This document shows positions 25,912 through 38,800 of a stretch of 64,000 bases of DNA, in pieces. The position numbers and the translations under genes are program-made. This DNA comes from Collybia mongolica (taxonomy: Eukaryota; Basidiomycota; Agaricomycetes; Agaricales; Clitocybaceae). Below the pieces are notes generated by a model that did no database searches, had not been told where the DNA came from, and saw nothing but the letters and a program-made list of their open reading frames with translations. The first letter of the stretch is position 1, and the number at the start of each line of letters is the position of its first letter. Where the stretch lies: contig JAAXNY010000020.1 of NCBI GenBank assembly GCA_013420905.1, positions 62,001-126,000 of the forward strand. The letters run 5' to 3'.

Positions 25912-27472
25912 TTACGATACGAGGTAAACAGCTATTTCTCCCTTGGGACTCTCGATGGCACAGTAAGTCTCTCCGCGAGGAACGGAATACCCTTCTGTAA
26001 AGAACTGGTGAATGGGCGATTAGTGCTGATTGAGTTTGGAAGTCTACGACGAGCGAACCTTGAAGTGGTGGATGAATGCCTCCATGTTTTCTTTCGTTGA
26101 TGCGCGAGGTGGGGTACTAGTTTATAGTCGTCAATTTTGACGATCCCGGCAGGCATTTTGTCAGGGCACTGTGTCAAATATGACCGACATGGCCGTCGAG
26201 ATGGTACTGTTTGGCTGTTGCGTTACTCTCGCACATGCCTGATTTATAATTTTTAGACTCTCCGGCATTTCTTGAACGCGGCACATATAACGGTCATAAG
26301 AATCACCATTCTTGTCCACTGGGATATCGAACTCGATCCGCATGAATTACATTACAATAGTTATGGGATTAGATGAAAGGCACTAATGACCCAGTCATAT
26401 CGTTCATACCGCTCCACCTTCCTTAAAATTCCATGGAACCCCACTCGCCCGTAGCATTGGGCCGCTAAAGCCAAACTGTAGTGCCTGTGCAGCACTCACC
26501 ACCCCCACTCCCACAGTACGGCCCTTCCATATCCTATTAGCAGTATATAATTCCTCAATTTCGTTAACACGCCCCGAGATTATGTTGCCCATTGGAAGAT
26601 GTCGTTCAGGAGCCAATGTGGTAAGTCCAGAGATACACCGGCAGGACGAATATACGCGGCATGAAACCGAGACCCTGAGGCACGTTGGTAAAACTGCGTC
26701 GATTTTTCATGTTCTTCCATACCCCAGAGGAAGGTCATGAGGCTCCGACGTCCATTGTATGGGAGAGGACGGCCATGAGATCTAGATAGTGTGTGAATAC
26801 GTGCATTGACAGATCGATAGAGGTAACTCACGATTGAGTCTTCGACGTATTTCAGAATATAACATTCGGATCCACTTTGCCCGTTCGGGAATGTCGATAT
26901 TCAACAAATTCTCTACTGCTCTGGAATAACACAACTCGTTTGACACTACAAAAGAGAATCCAATTAAGTGGAAGAATCCGGTCGCCATACGAACCGACCT
27001 ACTGGGCAACATATAATCTAAGCCATCGAAATAGGGCAAAGCCTGTGTATAGGTCTTGAATTTGACTAATTTCTCCGTTCCGCGATGGAGAAGACCAACA
27101 TGCTGTAACGAATATTTCGCCTGTGTATCATGTCAGACCGGATAACTAATTTGCGAACTGGATCTGGGAGGATTATTTCCTCCCCATTCAATTCTAGTAT
27201 CATGCGAAGTACTCCATACGCACTCGGGTGTTGAGGTCTTAATAAGGACGTGGTTTGAGTTATTAAGCTCACCGAATTATTCTAGGGCTCACCCGTAGTT
27301 AACTGATGGTGATCAAAGTCAGGCAAAATGTTAGAAATAACGAACGAAAGGACTACTGGCTTGTAAAATGACGCATCTTTGCGTCTAAGAGGGTATTTTC
27401 GAACCCCTCCTGGGTCCCAGTGGGGGTATCCACATTATGACAGCTCCCTGATGGTCCTGAATTCGATGACAT
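25912..27472 (-). pseudogene. Broken copy of the 49 kDa complex I subunit (NADH:ubiquinone oxidoreductase)
   Basis: Most of the protein is recognisable in order: [161 protein letters not shown]. Introns are kept, so it arose by DNA duplication, not retrotransposition. It is not intact: a frameshift at about 26735-26741, between MDVGA and FLWG, creates a TGA; the junction after LDY does not keep frame; and a TAA right after VYLVS removes the conserved C-terminal stretch. The first intron would need a GC donor near 27357. A working copy should exist elsewhere in the genome. Confidence 0.85.
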
Positions 27473-30400
27473 GGTCTGCACAACTCTATGGTTGAGAGTC
27501 GAGATTAACACTACCTTCTAGTTTGCACAGAACAGAGACGGGAAAGAGACATGGCAGGGAGTAAGAGGGGAGAAAGAGCATCCAAGCATCACTTCATTGA
27601 GTCATTAGAAGTATGGCATCGACCTTCATCTACTTTGACTGAATGGTCCGTGAACCCCGAGATTGCTTCGTTCGGTGTGTGCTGCGATCGACAATTGACA
27701 ATTGTGAAGCTCCGGTGAATGTCGCGAGGAAGCCACAGAATGCGGCAACTCTAGATTTACTGTGAAACATTGTATCTCGCTAGTATCGTCCTAGTTGTGA
27801 GTTTGTCGAGGTTCAAGAAGGATGATCACCTGTAGTAGTACTGAGTGCGAGACATTTTGGATCGCCCGCTCGACACGTTTGTCAAATGTCGTTCTATTAA
27901 TGGGCAGTACACAGGAAAACTGCTTAGCAATGCAGAGGAAACCTTAAGCAGAGGTCGCGCAGGGTTTGTGGACGCCGAAGCAGTAGATATGTGCTGTATG
28001 ACTTGTGATTCTGCTAAGTACCTCATGGACGTGAAGCCTGATGAAGGTCGCTGGCTTGACTGGGCTTCACGAATCAAAGTTGGAACGTCGCGTTGCCTGC
28101 TTGAGCTTTTGTTGATCAACTCGAACATCGCAACCCGCACAGGGAGGTTGGGTCGCGTTATGTAGGTCTTTCTTCGCCTCTCGACCAGATAGTATATGTT
28201 GCATGTTGTGCTCGTGTCACCGTGGCAAATGTTTTTGAGAACTGGTATGTAGGAAGAGCGCCGGAGGTACGTTCGTGCCTGAGAGCTCTGTGCATGGTGT
28301 ATGCGTTGCAGCTCGAAGTGCAAGGATAGCTATCATTGATGGCTTGGTATGGTTTACAATATCGTGTAAGAGTATCATAGTTGGGTCTGGGAAACTTGTA
28401 GGAGGTTTAGGCGCTGGCTGTGTGACCTCTGGGGTGGCCATTCCAAGAGGACATATATATCATCCTGGGCTGTTGTGGAACTTGTTGGACGATGACATGG
28501 TTTGGACAAAATTCTGCCTTACGGTCGTGGAGGAGTAGTGTGACCCCCACTCTGGAACTTGAGCTTGCCAGTGTGCAACACGAACAAATACATCCTGATG
28601 TTGATTTCCTCCGACTCAGTTCGCCAGCGCTTGTCAAGGAAATTCTCCCCATGCTCGCAGTCTTCGTTCATGGCCGCTCTTCGTCGTCAATGGAGCAGGA
28701 AAATGAGGTTTTATCCACATTTCTACCCGACTCTAGCCCTAAGGGCCTGTCTGCTCCACACTGCTCTCATCTTGACTGTTGTGTCTTCTCGTAATAGAAT
28801 TAGCCACCAAACAACGCGTTATCAACGCATAAGTTTGACGAAAATTGAGCTCTACGGGTAGAACGGGTTTTTGGGTAAATGGTAAGCATTGCTGCATATC
28901 GTACCCATTCAGATGTATGAACCTAAATGGTAAATCTTTACTTTTAGGACCCGCAGTGATTTGAATTGTCCGTCATCGAAGAACCCTCGAGACTTCAGGC
29001 GAAGAAGCTGTATTTTGCAAGGGTTTGGCTATGTGCGTGTGAAAGGCACGGTCATGAGGTTGATATAGTCAGACGACAGGTTAGTTCTGGAACACACGGT
29101 AGAGTGATTTCGGAAACAACGCATAGAAGCACCTTTAGCCAAAAGCTCAACGCGATGGCTACCTGTACTTTTTGCCAGAGTCCCATGACCTTGAGGTGAG
29201 TATACAGCTCTCTCTTATCTATTTAACTTCCCGTTTTGTCATCTGATGTGCCGGTAGGCACTGTGTATTGGTTGGTCTTCGTGGGGGGCCTTTGTTTAGA
29301 ACGTCAAGATTAGATTCTCCACATCAAATTGGCTCCAGGACTACATAGCTCACGTCAAACATACTATCAACAATCATCTGCTTAAGCATGACTCCACGCG
29401 TAAATGGCCATCTGCTCTCGTTTTCGGAGATGATGACCTTCTTACACCGCGAGCGAGGCTAGGAACCAGCCCAAGATTGGAAGCTTCGTTTTTACCCAAA
29501 CTATGAATCACAAGCGATATCGGTGATGCTTCTTTCATGGCGGGGTTCGATGAATACGATTGCCATCCTGTGATGCTCTTCTCGAATCCATTTCACCACG
29601 TCGCTCGGTCATTCAAAGATGCGAAGCGTCGAGTGGCACTGAAACGCATATCATTAGAACCAATTCACAACCATCATGTGTGCGTAGCGCGCCCTCCTTA
29701 TGTACCCACAAACTGACACAATCTGGATGTTTTTGTCACGCACTTATCAGAGACATGAAATCCATGTGTAAGCGTCAATAGCGGATAGATGCAACGTTAA
29801 TTTTACCAATTCCAAACCTTCATTTTCTTCTGACCGCTGTTCTCTTCGCTCCTTCTGACCGACTTGAGTGACCGCTCATTACGTCCCCCTTGGCCCTTTC
29901 AGTAAAAGTCAGTCAGCTCTGCATCCAGAGAAGCATCATCCATCGTCCAATGACGACAGATATACGTCATCTCAAGTCCGCCCTCATGGCGACTTGGGGC
30001 ACGATGTATCACAGTTGGTTTTTGTGCGGCTCTAGATATCTTCTTCCAAGCTATTCTATATTTTGGTTATTCTGATTCAACGCCGCCGGCACTGGGCTCA
30101 TCAAGCCAAGGCTGCGTTTCGGGACTGTCCGATGCTGGGCATTGCTGGGCCTGACTATCGCTGCTCGCTCTTCCTCACACCCATCTCGACACCCTGGATT
30201 AACGCCATTCGAAGTCCCCAGTAGGAAAAACATTAATAGCCGGGCACTTTCTTCGAAAATTCTATCAGGTTTTGATACACGGCGATGTCGATCTTCAGGT
30301 GACCCACACCCAAACAACAACTACCGTGTCGGGGGAGTACCCTCCCACCAAACAAGGCCCATTTGTCCACGCCCAACTTTAAACCCCCCAATCCACGATG

Positions 30401-32698
30401 CCATCTGTCTAATTACCCGGGAGCTCACCTGGCCTGCTGCGTTCTGGCCACCTGACCCAGATTCAGGGCCCGCCCGACATGGGTATGATGCAAATTCAAA
30501 AAGCTAATCTGGGGGCGCTCGGCGCCGCCCCTCGTGTCCTTCGAAGCTCAAGGCTGACGGCTCACGAGGACGTCGCAGCTGCAAGCACCATTCCCCGACG
30601 CATCTCGAGTAGAGGGGTGGGGTGACTTTTTAATCGCGCACGCCCCCCCGAAAACTCGGCCATGCCTGCGATCGCGACTCGCCCCGGCTCGTACCAACAG
30701 CAAATCCTCGCAATATATCTTTATCCCCCATCTCACGCCCCAATCTCCTGGTCCCCACCTGCTCCTCCGGCGGCGGATATATGCGAGGCAGGGAACGGCG
30801 ACTTGAGAGAAAAGAAGCGCCTGGATGAGGTCGATCCCAGGCCCCAACAAATGCGCAATTCTCCCAGGGAACCGCTGCAAAAAATTGACGCCACCACCAC
30901 CACCACCCTGGGAGCCTAAGTGTTTTACTAAAAATTGCTTATCGCCACCACCCTGAATCTCCTCATCATTTCGCGAAGTCGGGCCAGAAGCTGTTAGAAG
31001 GGACGGGGGGAGGTCACTTCGCGCGAATGATGAACTATTGAATCCCAAATCACGAAGACATTTTTAAGTTCAACCATGGAATTCAAGGAGCGGCGAACCT
31101 GTCAACTATCCACCTCGAAGGATGTAGGGGGGGCTGTGCGTATCAGGCACTGGGGAAGGGGACACGCATGCAGTTGGAGTGCTGAAGTATGTTTCTCCTG
31201 GAAGATCATCTGCATCTGAATCAATGTCGCTATTGTTGTCCATCAGTCAGTTCAATGCCGGCATTTGGCGCACAGGGAGCATCAGAGAAGCTTGTATGTA
31301 TGTAATTGGGAACGATAACCTGAATGATCGCAGCACCGAATCCTCGCGAAGTGGCGCTGGGGTCCACCGGTCACCTGAGCCCCCTGGGCAAACGGTTGCG
31401 TTGGATGGGTTTGTGTTGTGTTTGTTCTCAGTTGCGGATGCGCCACTAATGAACGATAACGATATATTCCGTGAGCCCTGGGTTTCCCCCCTTTTCCTGG
31501 CTTGGGTCGTGGCTTGTAGATTTTTGGTAATTTCAAGTTACAGGTATTGGGCCCGGGAGTGTAGGGTAGGTGTTCACAGTATGAGATCATGGCTTTGTAG
31601 ATCTGGTAATTTCAAATTACAAGTTATTGAGACCGGTATGTAGAATAAGATACGATTCAGGCGCGCCGCATTCATCACCAAAGAGAGAAGATGAGATCAT
31701 AGCTTGTGCATTTGGAATGGTAATCCCAAATTTCCAAGTTACCGAGACCGGAGGCGCAGGACAACGCAGATTGAAAATAATAAAACGATTTCACGCGCAC
31801 TGTATATTCAGTAACGACGACCCAAGATAAAAAAAAACGAAAACCAAGCATTGCAGGTGTAAGTAACTATGTAACTTCCAACGAAAAGAAACTAAATACG
31901 ACGAGTGCCGAGTGTCCACATCTTTTCCCTCCTCTCCTTTTTTCCTCTTCTCCTACCAAGGCCTCGGCCTCGGCCTCCTCCATTTTTTCAATAACAGGTA
32001 ACGAGTAATGAGTAAAGAGCATGGTTGTGAGTGAGTGTGTGAGTATGAGTTGCGTGTGCGTGTGCGTGCGGGTACAGGTACATGGATCAGAAATCAGGGA
32101 TCAGAGTTAAAAAGCGATAAAGAAAAAAAGAAAAATAGAAATTCAAGAAAAGATTCGGGTCATAAATGAGATATGGTTGGGTGCGGGGAACGATGGATAT
32201 GAGCGAGATCGAGACAGACAGAGACAGAGACAGGGGTAGAGATAGAGAGCACTTTTGGGATAATAGTACAAGGCGAAATCCAATATACGTAAAAAAAACA
32301 AAAAAAAAAAAAAGGGGGAGGGAAGGAAGGAATCCAAACAAGTTACACATTTTGGGATGGGGATGGGGATGGGGATGGGATGGGATAGGATGGGGTGCGT
32401 CTAAATATGCAGGGATGGGGGGGTAGATATGAAGATGGGTACGGCGCCCGTCGAGGAGCACCAAGCATAGATGAGTAAAGAAGAAAAGGGGAAACGTCCA
32501 TCGTGCCCAACATATTCAACATAATCAACCAATCAACCTTTCGTTCGTTCTTTCGTCCGTCCGTCCAAGAGACGTGCGTGAGGAGGGGATGTCGGGGGGA
32601 TGGAGAGAGGCCGAGATAATATCAATAAACTTCTTTTCTTCCAATCTGCAAAACCGCGATTCACGAGCCATCTCTTCCCCCCCCATCACAACCCCTCC
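27473..32698. other. 5 kb with no gene recognised
   Basis: ORFs of 60-165 codons occur on both strands (for example about 27830-28320, 28490-28860, 29560-29780, 30550-31050), but none shows a known motif or a convincing chain of spliced exons. The 30.5-31.0 kb frame is Gly/Arg-rich and looks like low complexity. The last 800 bp downstream of the PP1-subunit gene contain simple repeats. Decayed genes or lineage-specific genes may be hidden here. Confidence 0.35.
32353..32395. repeat. GGATGG-type simple repeat
   Basis: Repeated GGGGAT units followed by GGGAT variants, in the 3' flank of the PP1-subunit gene, close to an A-rich run at about 32290-32314. Confidence 0.8.
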
Positions 32699-35600
32699 TC
32701 ACATCCTCTCCCTCCCAACAACTCCCGTATGCGAATGCGCCCTCGCATGCCCAATCCCCGACGGCACAGACGGCGACGGCGCAGGCGCAGCCCCCGCAAA
32801 ACACCACTGCCTCACAAACGCCTGATACACCGAATCCGCATCCGGCGCCTTCTCCTTCTCCCCCACCTCCTTCTCCTCCTCCTCCTCCTTCTCCCCCTCA
32901 CGCCCCTCCCTAGCTCCAGGGATATCACCAGAAGTACGCCCCACCGCCAAAGCCGGAGCAGCAGCAAGCGTATACGCCCTTCCCCCAAGCGGCGGCCTCG
33001 CCGGCACCCCCGCCCCCGCCCCCGCACTCAAAGGCAACTTCCTCCGCACGACCGGCTCCTCAGGCGGGAACACGCGGTGTGCCTTCCTATTCCTCACACC
33101 CCCGTTACTACCATTAGATCCCTGTCCCTGTCCCTGGCCCTCCGCCTCGGGGACAGACTCGAGACTCGACGAGCGCGAGGGCGTCGGCGAGTGTGTCGGC
33201 GACGGCGCGGGTGAGGTCCTAGGCGATGGTGCAGGCGAGACTCTAGGTGACGGCGCAGGCGACACGCGGGGCGACGCAAGCGGGGACGACGTCCTCGGTA
33301 TATGCGCATGCGCATGGCGCAACGGCTGGAACGCATGTACGCGCGGCGGGGCTGGCGTTGGTGATGAGGTCCGTGCCGGAGGCGACGACGGCGCGAACAC
33401 CTTCACGCTCGGTACGGCCGAAATAACAGGTATAGCTTCTTTTTCTTCCTCCTCCTCCTTCTTCTCGCCCCCGTCCTGTCCCCCACCCTCACCCTCACTC
33501 TCTCTCTCCCTTCCTCGTTTCGTAGACTCCGGGGACGACCCCGACGACTCCGGGGATGACGACTCCGACGCAGCGTTCGACGTCCCCCACGGCCAATACA
33601 GCGCCACACCCTTCGTATCCACACCCGCACCCACACCCAGCGGCTCCGTACTCGCCCCAAACGCCGCCATCCCCGGCGGCGACGTGCTCGCCTCAAACGC
33701 CGCCACCCCCACTTCAAACCCCTTTACCCTCCCGACCCCCGCATCATACTCGTACTCGAACCCCGGCAGCGCAGGGTACGTCGCCGGGAACCCGCCCACG
33801 ATCTCTCCAAACCCAAACGCGCCAAACCCAAACCGAGGGCCGGGCGCAGGCGCAGGCGTCGAGGGCCCGTCTTCCTCCTCTTCCTCCTCCTCCTCCTCGT
33901 CGTCACTTGATGCTGATGCTGATGCCGAGGTCGACGCCGGTGTCGGTGTCGGTGTCGGTGTGAGGACTGGAGTGTGTGTAGAGGGTGGGGTGAATGATTG
34001 CAAAGACGACGCCAGGACAGAAGGTGCTGTGAAGAAAAAAAAAAAAAAGACACGGATCAGCTTTCTGTACCACAGGGAGGGAAAGGCGCGCATACACACC
34101 TATCTCGGACCCAGGCGACGCGGGTGCGGCATAATTCTTGAGGTTCAGCTTCCGGAGGCGCTGGAGGGTCGTTTCCGCAAGCTGGCTCGCATGGCTCGGG
34201 GAGCGCACGAGCAGCCCTTGGGACGGCGTCATCGCCGTCGCGTGGGCGGGGGTGGTGGTCGGGAGCGCTGTTGGGCGGGGTATCAGCGATGCACATGACG
34301 TAACAGGGGTAAGATGGAACTCACAAGGCGCACTAACAGCCACCCTCCTCCGCCTCATCATCTCTCCCTCTCTCTCCCTCTGTGCAGCCCCTTCCTTGCC
34401 CCCCTTCTCCTCCTCCTGGACACCCCCCTCCGCCCTCTCACAAAACAGAACCCGATAATTCCCACCCCCGTTATTATCCCACCACTCCCCCGCCCCAGCG
34501 CCCACGGCCTCCAATGGCACGCGTGGCGCAGGCGCAGGCACGCCCCCGACCGCACCGGCGACATACCTTGCAACGAGCCAGAGCGTGCGCGTCGCGAGCG
34601 AGGGGTGGTAGTCTTCCAGACGGACCGTGAACGCGAAGCGGTCCCACTGCGGCGTGGGCCCCGCTGCATCTCCCTCGTCCAGCTCGTCTGCAGTGCTGCG
34701 TAACCCGGAACCTGCGCGGTGTATATGCGGTGGGAGGGCGGCGAGCGAGGCGCGGTAGTGGGCAGCGACCTCGGAGGTGGTGTGCCAGTCGTCGAGGGTG
34801 AAGCGGACGGCGACGGTCTTTTCGTAGGCGAGGTTGCGGACGAGGAGCGTGCCCGTGAGGGCGAGTGTCGGGGGTGATGATGATGATGATGATGATGATG
34901 GGGAAGACGAGGAGTGGAGAACAAGGGTCTCGAGATAGACATTCGCGGTGGAGTCGAGCGCGGGGGCAGGGACAGGCGACGTACGTGGGGTATCGATGGT
35001 ATACACCTTCTGCGGCGGCGCGAGGGAGCTGCGTACACGGGGGAAGGGGGTGGTGCTCCGCCCAGGGCCCGTCGCCCAGATAGTGGAGTCGCGATCGCGG
35101 TCGGTCTCCGTATCGGTCTCTGTGTCCTCTGCGAGGGGGAGGGAGAGGGAGAGGGATGCGGGGCGGGCGGAGCGGGAGAAGACGCGGACGGTCTCGAGGC
35201 CGCCCTGCTCTTTTGAGGGAAAGTGGACGTTCTTGTGAGAGGGCGTGGGCGAGGGCGGGGCTGGGGAGTGGTCAGGGGCGTCCGCGTCGCCCGTGGGGGT
35301 GGTTGGTGCGGAGCGTGCGCGGAGGTGTGAGGGGGGTTGGGGCAATGGGAGGTGGTGGTGATGATGGTGGGTGTGGGTGGGGGAGGAGATGCTGGGGGAC
35401 GAGGAGGAGGACTTGAGGGACGATTTTAGGGGCTTGCCATTGGAGAGGAAGATGGGGGTTGAAGTAGTGCGTGTCACACCCGGACGGGGGATTGGAGGGG
35501 CAGGTGCAGGCTGGGGGTCGGGGTCGGGGCGGGAGCGGGGGAAGGGGACGGGGGCGGGGGTGGTATTGATAGAGAGGGCTCTGAAGGGGGCTGTGGCCGG

Positions 35601-35867
35601 TGCAGGGCTTTTGAGCCTGAGGGCGGGGATGTGGGGGTCATCACTGTGGTCATCGTCGGACAAGGACGAGTCGTGGTCGTCGTGGTCGGGGTCGTCGTTG
35701 CGGAAATGGAAAGTGGCCCCGAGGGGGACACGGCGGCGGGGGAGCAAGCCCAGAGGCGCGAATGCACCAGGACCACGGGTGTCTGAGTAGGAGCGGCGGT
35801 GGCGGGGTCTGCCGTGGGAGTGGATGGGCAGAGGAAGGGGCGCAGGGGCGGGGATCGAGTAGGGCAT
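32699..35867 (-). CDS. Protein phosphatase 1 regulatory subunit with CBM21 domain (Gac1/PIG1/GIP2 type)
   Basis: Targets PP1 to glycogen and so controls glycogen synthase. Three exons (35867-34325, 34267-34100, 34026-32699) encode 1012 residues. The PP1-docking RVxF-type motif K-N-V-H-F is at 212-216. The CBM21 domain spans about 309-475: ALTGTLLVRNLAYEKTVAVR, FTLDDWHTTSEV, WDRFAFTVRLEDY, EWWDNNGGGNYRVLF. The C-terminal half is low-complexity: acidic runs, E/K blocks and repeated SPAPSPRVS-type units, then DADSVYQAFVRQWCFA near the end. The frame upstream of 35867 stays open to an ATG at 36128, but that stretch contains intron-like signals, so the start at MPYSIPAPAP is preferred. Low-complexity expansions make it much longer than yeast Gac1. 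Confidence 0.88.
34875..34900. repeat. (GAT)n microsatellite inside the PP1-subunit gene
   Basis: Eight or so GAT/ATC triplets encode a run of serines inserted in the CBM21 domain between the first two strands. Length variation between strains is likely and would change the protein without breaking frame. Confidence 0.85.
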
Positions 35868-38800
35868 GTGTCTGCTTGAGTCAGTGACTGGCAACCGTGT
35901 GAAGCGACGAGCAGAGGGGCACGCACCTGGGAGATCGATAATGGTCAGTGACGTTGATTCCTGGTCATCGCAACCGTGCGCGCTTACAGAGGCGGCCTGA
36001 GGGAGAGAAGAGAGCGAAGAGGGGGGAAAGGTGTCAATGGAGAGAGAAAAAGAGGAAAGTGATCGAGAGATATGTACTCGCCTCTCATGATTATTATTTT
36101 TTTTACGCTTGGACGACGGCTCCACCATTCTGACCGATAAGAGCAGTTCTCACCCGTCTATCGGCCCGTCACTTCGAGAATGATCTCAGATCTACGGCAC
36201 TTCCCGATCCGATCTGGGCGGGCACGGCGCTTCTTTTTTTTTGGGGCACGTTTGCGGTGTTCCGAGTACCGACGCTGACGCTCCCCACCTGCAATCGCTC
36301 CCACCCCCATGTCGGCACCCTCATCACCAACACTCGACGCCCCTATTTTTAACCATATCCTCTATTCTTATCATACACCTCCCAGGGCCCGCACCCCAGC
36401 CGACGCGCGATAAGCCCAGTACAGTAGCCCATATCATCACAGATTGACTACACATCTATCCCTGCGCGTCTCCGAGGCTTAGGTGACGCAACGTCAGCTA
36501 ATCAAACGATGTTCCATGTCGATGTGCTATCCACTATCAACGTTAAGCAGGCGTTCTATCATCTACCCCGAGCCTTCTCCCGCTCTCCACACACCACATG
36601 CACCCAATAATGAGCACCCGTACCCAGACTCACACATCCCTCATCCAAACCTTGATACCAAATCGTCATGACGTCCATACACATTCCATATCTTTACTAA
36701 ATACCAATACAACCTATCCAACTACCTTACCGTCCCGTATCCAAACACCTTAGTACCCAACACCCAAAAGGACTAAAAAATAATTACCTCCGGCCGACCG
36801 CCCCCCGCAGCCCGCCCTCTTGACAGCCGACAGCCGACAGCCCCCGACTCCGACCCGAGTCCAGGCATGCCTGGGCTCCATCTCCGGCTCCGATGCACCT
36901 ACACCACCTCGCACAGGCCCCAATTTTTCCTCTTCGCTCCGTCCTCCCATCTCGGCTTGTCGATTTCGTCATGACTCACTGACAGAGAGTCCCTCCGTGC
37001 CGTCAAACAGACAGAATGGGCGGTTTGGGCTGAGGTCGCGCACAGTTGGGAGACTGCAGTTGGTGCAGGCACGTTGTTGGGTTGGGTTGGTATCAGTGCG
37101 AGACGGAACGGGGCTAGTCTTGGGGGCTCGGGGGCTTTGGAGTCGGAGCTCGGAGTCGAAGGAGCTCAGAATTGAATTGAAAGTTTGAAAGTTCGGGGCT
37201 TGGCGCTTAGATATCGGGACTTGGGACTTGGTGCTTGGAACTTGGGGGTTTGAGGAGTCCGCCCCCACCTTGGCGCCTTCAAGTCTGGTTTGGAGGAGGA
37301 CTCAACGTTCAAGGAAGGTTTTTAGGGTCCGGGTCCGGGCCCGGGAGTCGCAAGGTAGAAGACAGAAAACGAGGGATGGAGGACGGAATCCTTTCAAGAA
37401 TCTTCAGAACACAAGGCTCAACACCTCCAACGAGCGAATAAGAAAAACCCACCAAACGGTCAGCTCGACTCGTACAGCAGATCCACGATCGTCCCACCCC
37501 AAACTCGCGCAGGCAAGTGGTCCCGTCCCCCGCATCCATGCCTTGATCGCCGGTGGTCAGGCGGGGGCGGTGCCCATCCCGAGGTCCTATGCATGTGCCA
37601 TGCATCAGACGACGGCTCTTGCCAAAAGGACACCCATCACACGGCTGGATGCGGGGAATCGGATCTGGGCACCTGCCCAGTACTACGTCTGCGACGATCG
37701 TTCGCCCCTGTAGCTCGAATCTGGGGTTACGCCCTCAGTCAACTCTAGGTACCCACCGCGCCAACATCTCAACTTCGACAAGGACAGATCGGCGTTGCAT
37801 CGCCGTCATCCTCGTATTATCTACACTCTCTACATGCCCATCTCCGCACAACAACAACAACAACAACAACGAACAACGAACAACGAACACACCCCAGAGC
37901 GCAGATCTCCACGCACGGACACAGCCGATATCAACGATGCACCGCGAAAAAAAAAAACAAAAAGACAAAAAAACAAAAACAGAAAAGCACCCTCCAACGA
38001 TCGTTGCAGATCGGAGCGAGTGTGGGCCAGACGGCGGGCTTGTCGTGTGCTTATATCCGTGTCCCATATCACACTCGCCAACGAAATCACGATTCACAAT
38101 CCCCCCCACCGATCAGGCGGACACGGAAGCACAGTATCGCACAGCACAGCGGCGACAGCGTGATTCGCCGGTGTCAGGAGACGCACAGGAGAAACCCTCA
38201 AAAGAAAAAGTCAGAGGACCCCTCCGGTTATACCTTGCACTGCGAAACGGATGGACCCATATGTGTCCATTGATAGATGGGAGAGGGAGAGGGGGGGGGG
38301 AGCAGATCTCTTGTCTTGCATCATGTTTGTACTCCGAGCTTCTGCCTGCTTTCGACGTACGTGCCCTCCATACCCCGACACCCGATGCCCGACCCGATAC
38401 CGCCACTTTTACGCCACCACGCCCCCTACTCTATTTAAATACGCACCAAAAAAAAAATACCGACAGGAGGGCTTCTTCCAAGGCCCGCCTACCCTCCACC
38501 CCGCCAGGCACGCGCTATTTATGGGTATATATGACACAATGGAGGTACGATCGTGAACAAGGACACAAAAAGCCAAGCCGGGAGGGTGTGCTCCTTGTGG
38601 GTATTAGTTGTTGCAGAGGGGGGGGGTAACATAAGTTGGGTGGTTATGCCCGAGTCGGGCTTGGTGTTTGGGGTTTTGGACGGGGGGTGAGTACTGTGGC
38701 ACTGGGCAATGGGCAGTGAGATATCGGTGGGGCTTGGTTTGGTGTTGTTCAATTTTTGCAATTCATTGTATAATTAGTTCAGAGTTGGGAAGTCTTGGGA

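Noticed and set aside
23323..27472. Self-resistance role for the complex I copy beside the terpene synthase
   Set aside because: The copy is frameshifted and truncated, and no link between this type of sesquiterpene and complex I is known to me; kept only as a note in the findings.
27826..28323. 165-codon minus-strand ORF overlapped by a 106-codon plus-strand ORF
   Set aside because: Both strands are open over the same bases and neither shows a known motif, so no choice can be supported.
30548..31048. 166-codon minus-strand ORF
   Set aside because: Gly/Arg-rich composition, no splice context or motif; best explained by GC-rich low complexity.
32600..34298. Long plus-strand ORFs opposite the PP1-subunit gene (Arg- and Pro-rich)
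   Set aside because: They are shadows of the real minus-strand frame; GC-rich repeats keep several frames open.
37228..38629. Overlapping ORFs of 160 and 358 codons in the low-complexity stretch
   Set aside because: Composition-driven (C/A-rich and homopolymer runs), no domain, Arg/Pro/Thr-biased translation and no splice evidence.
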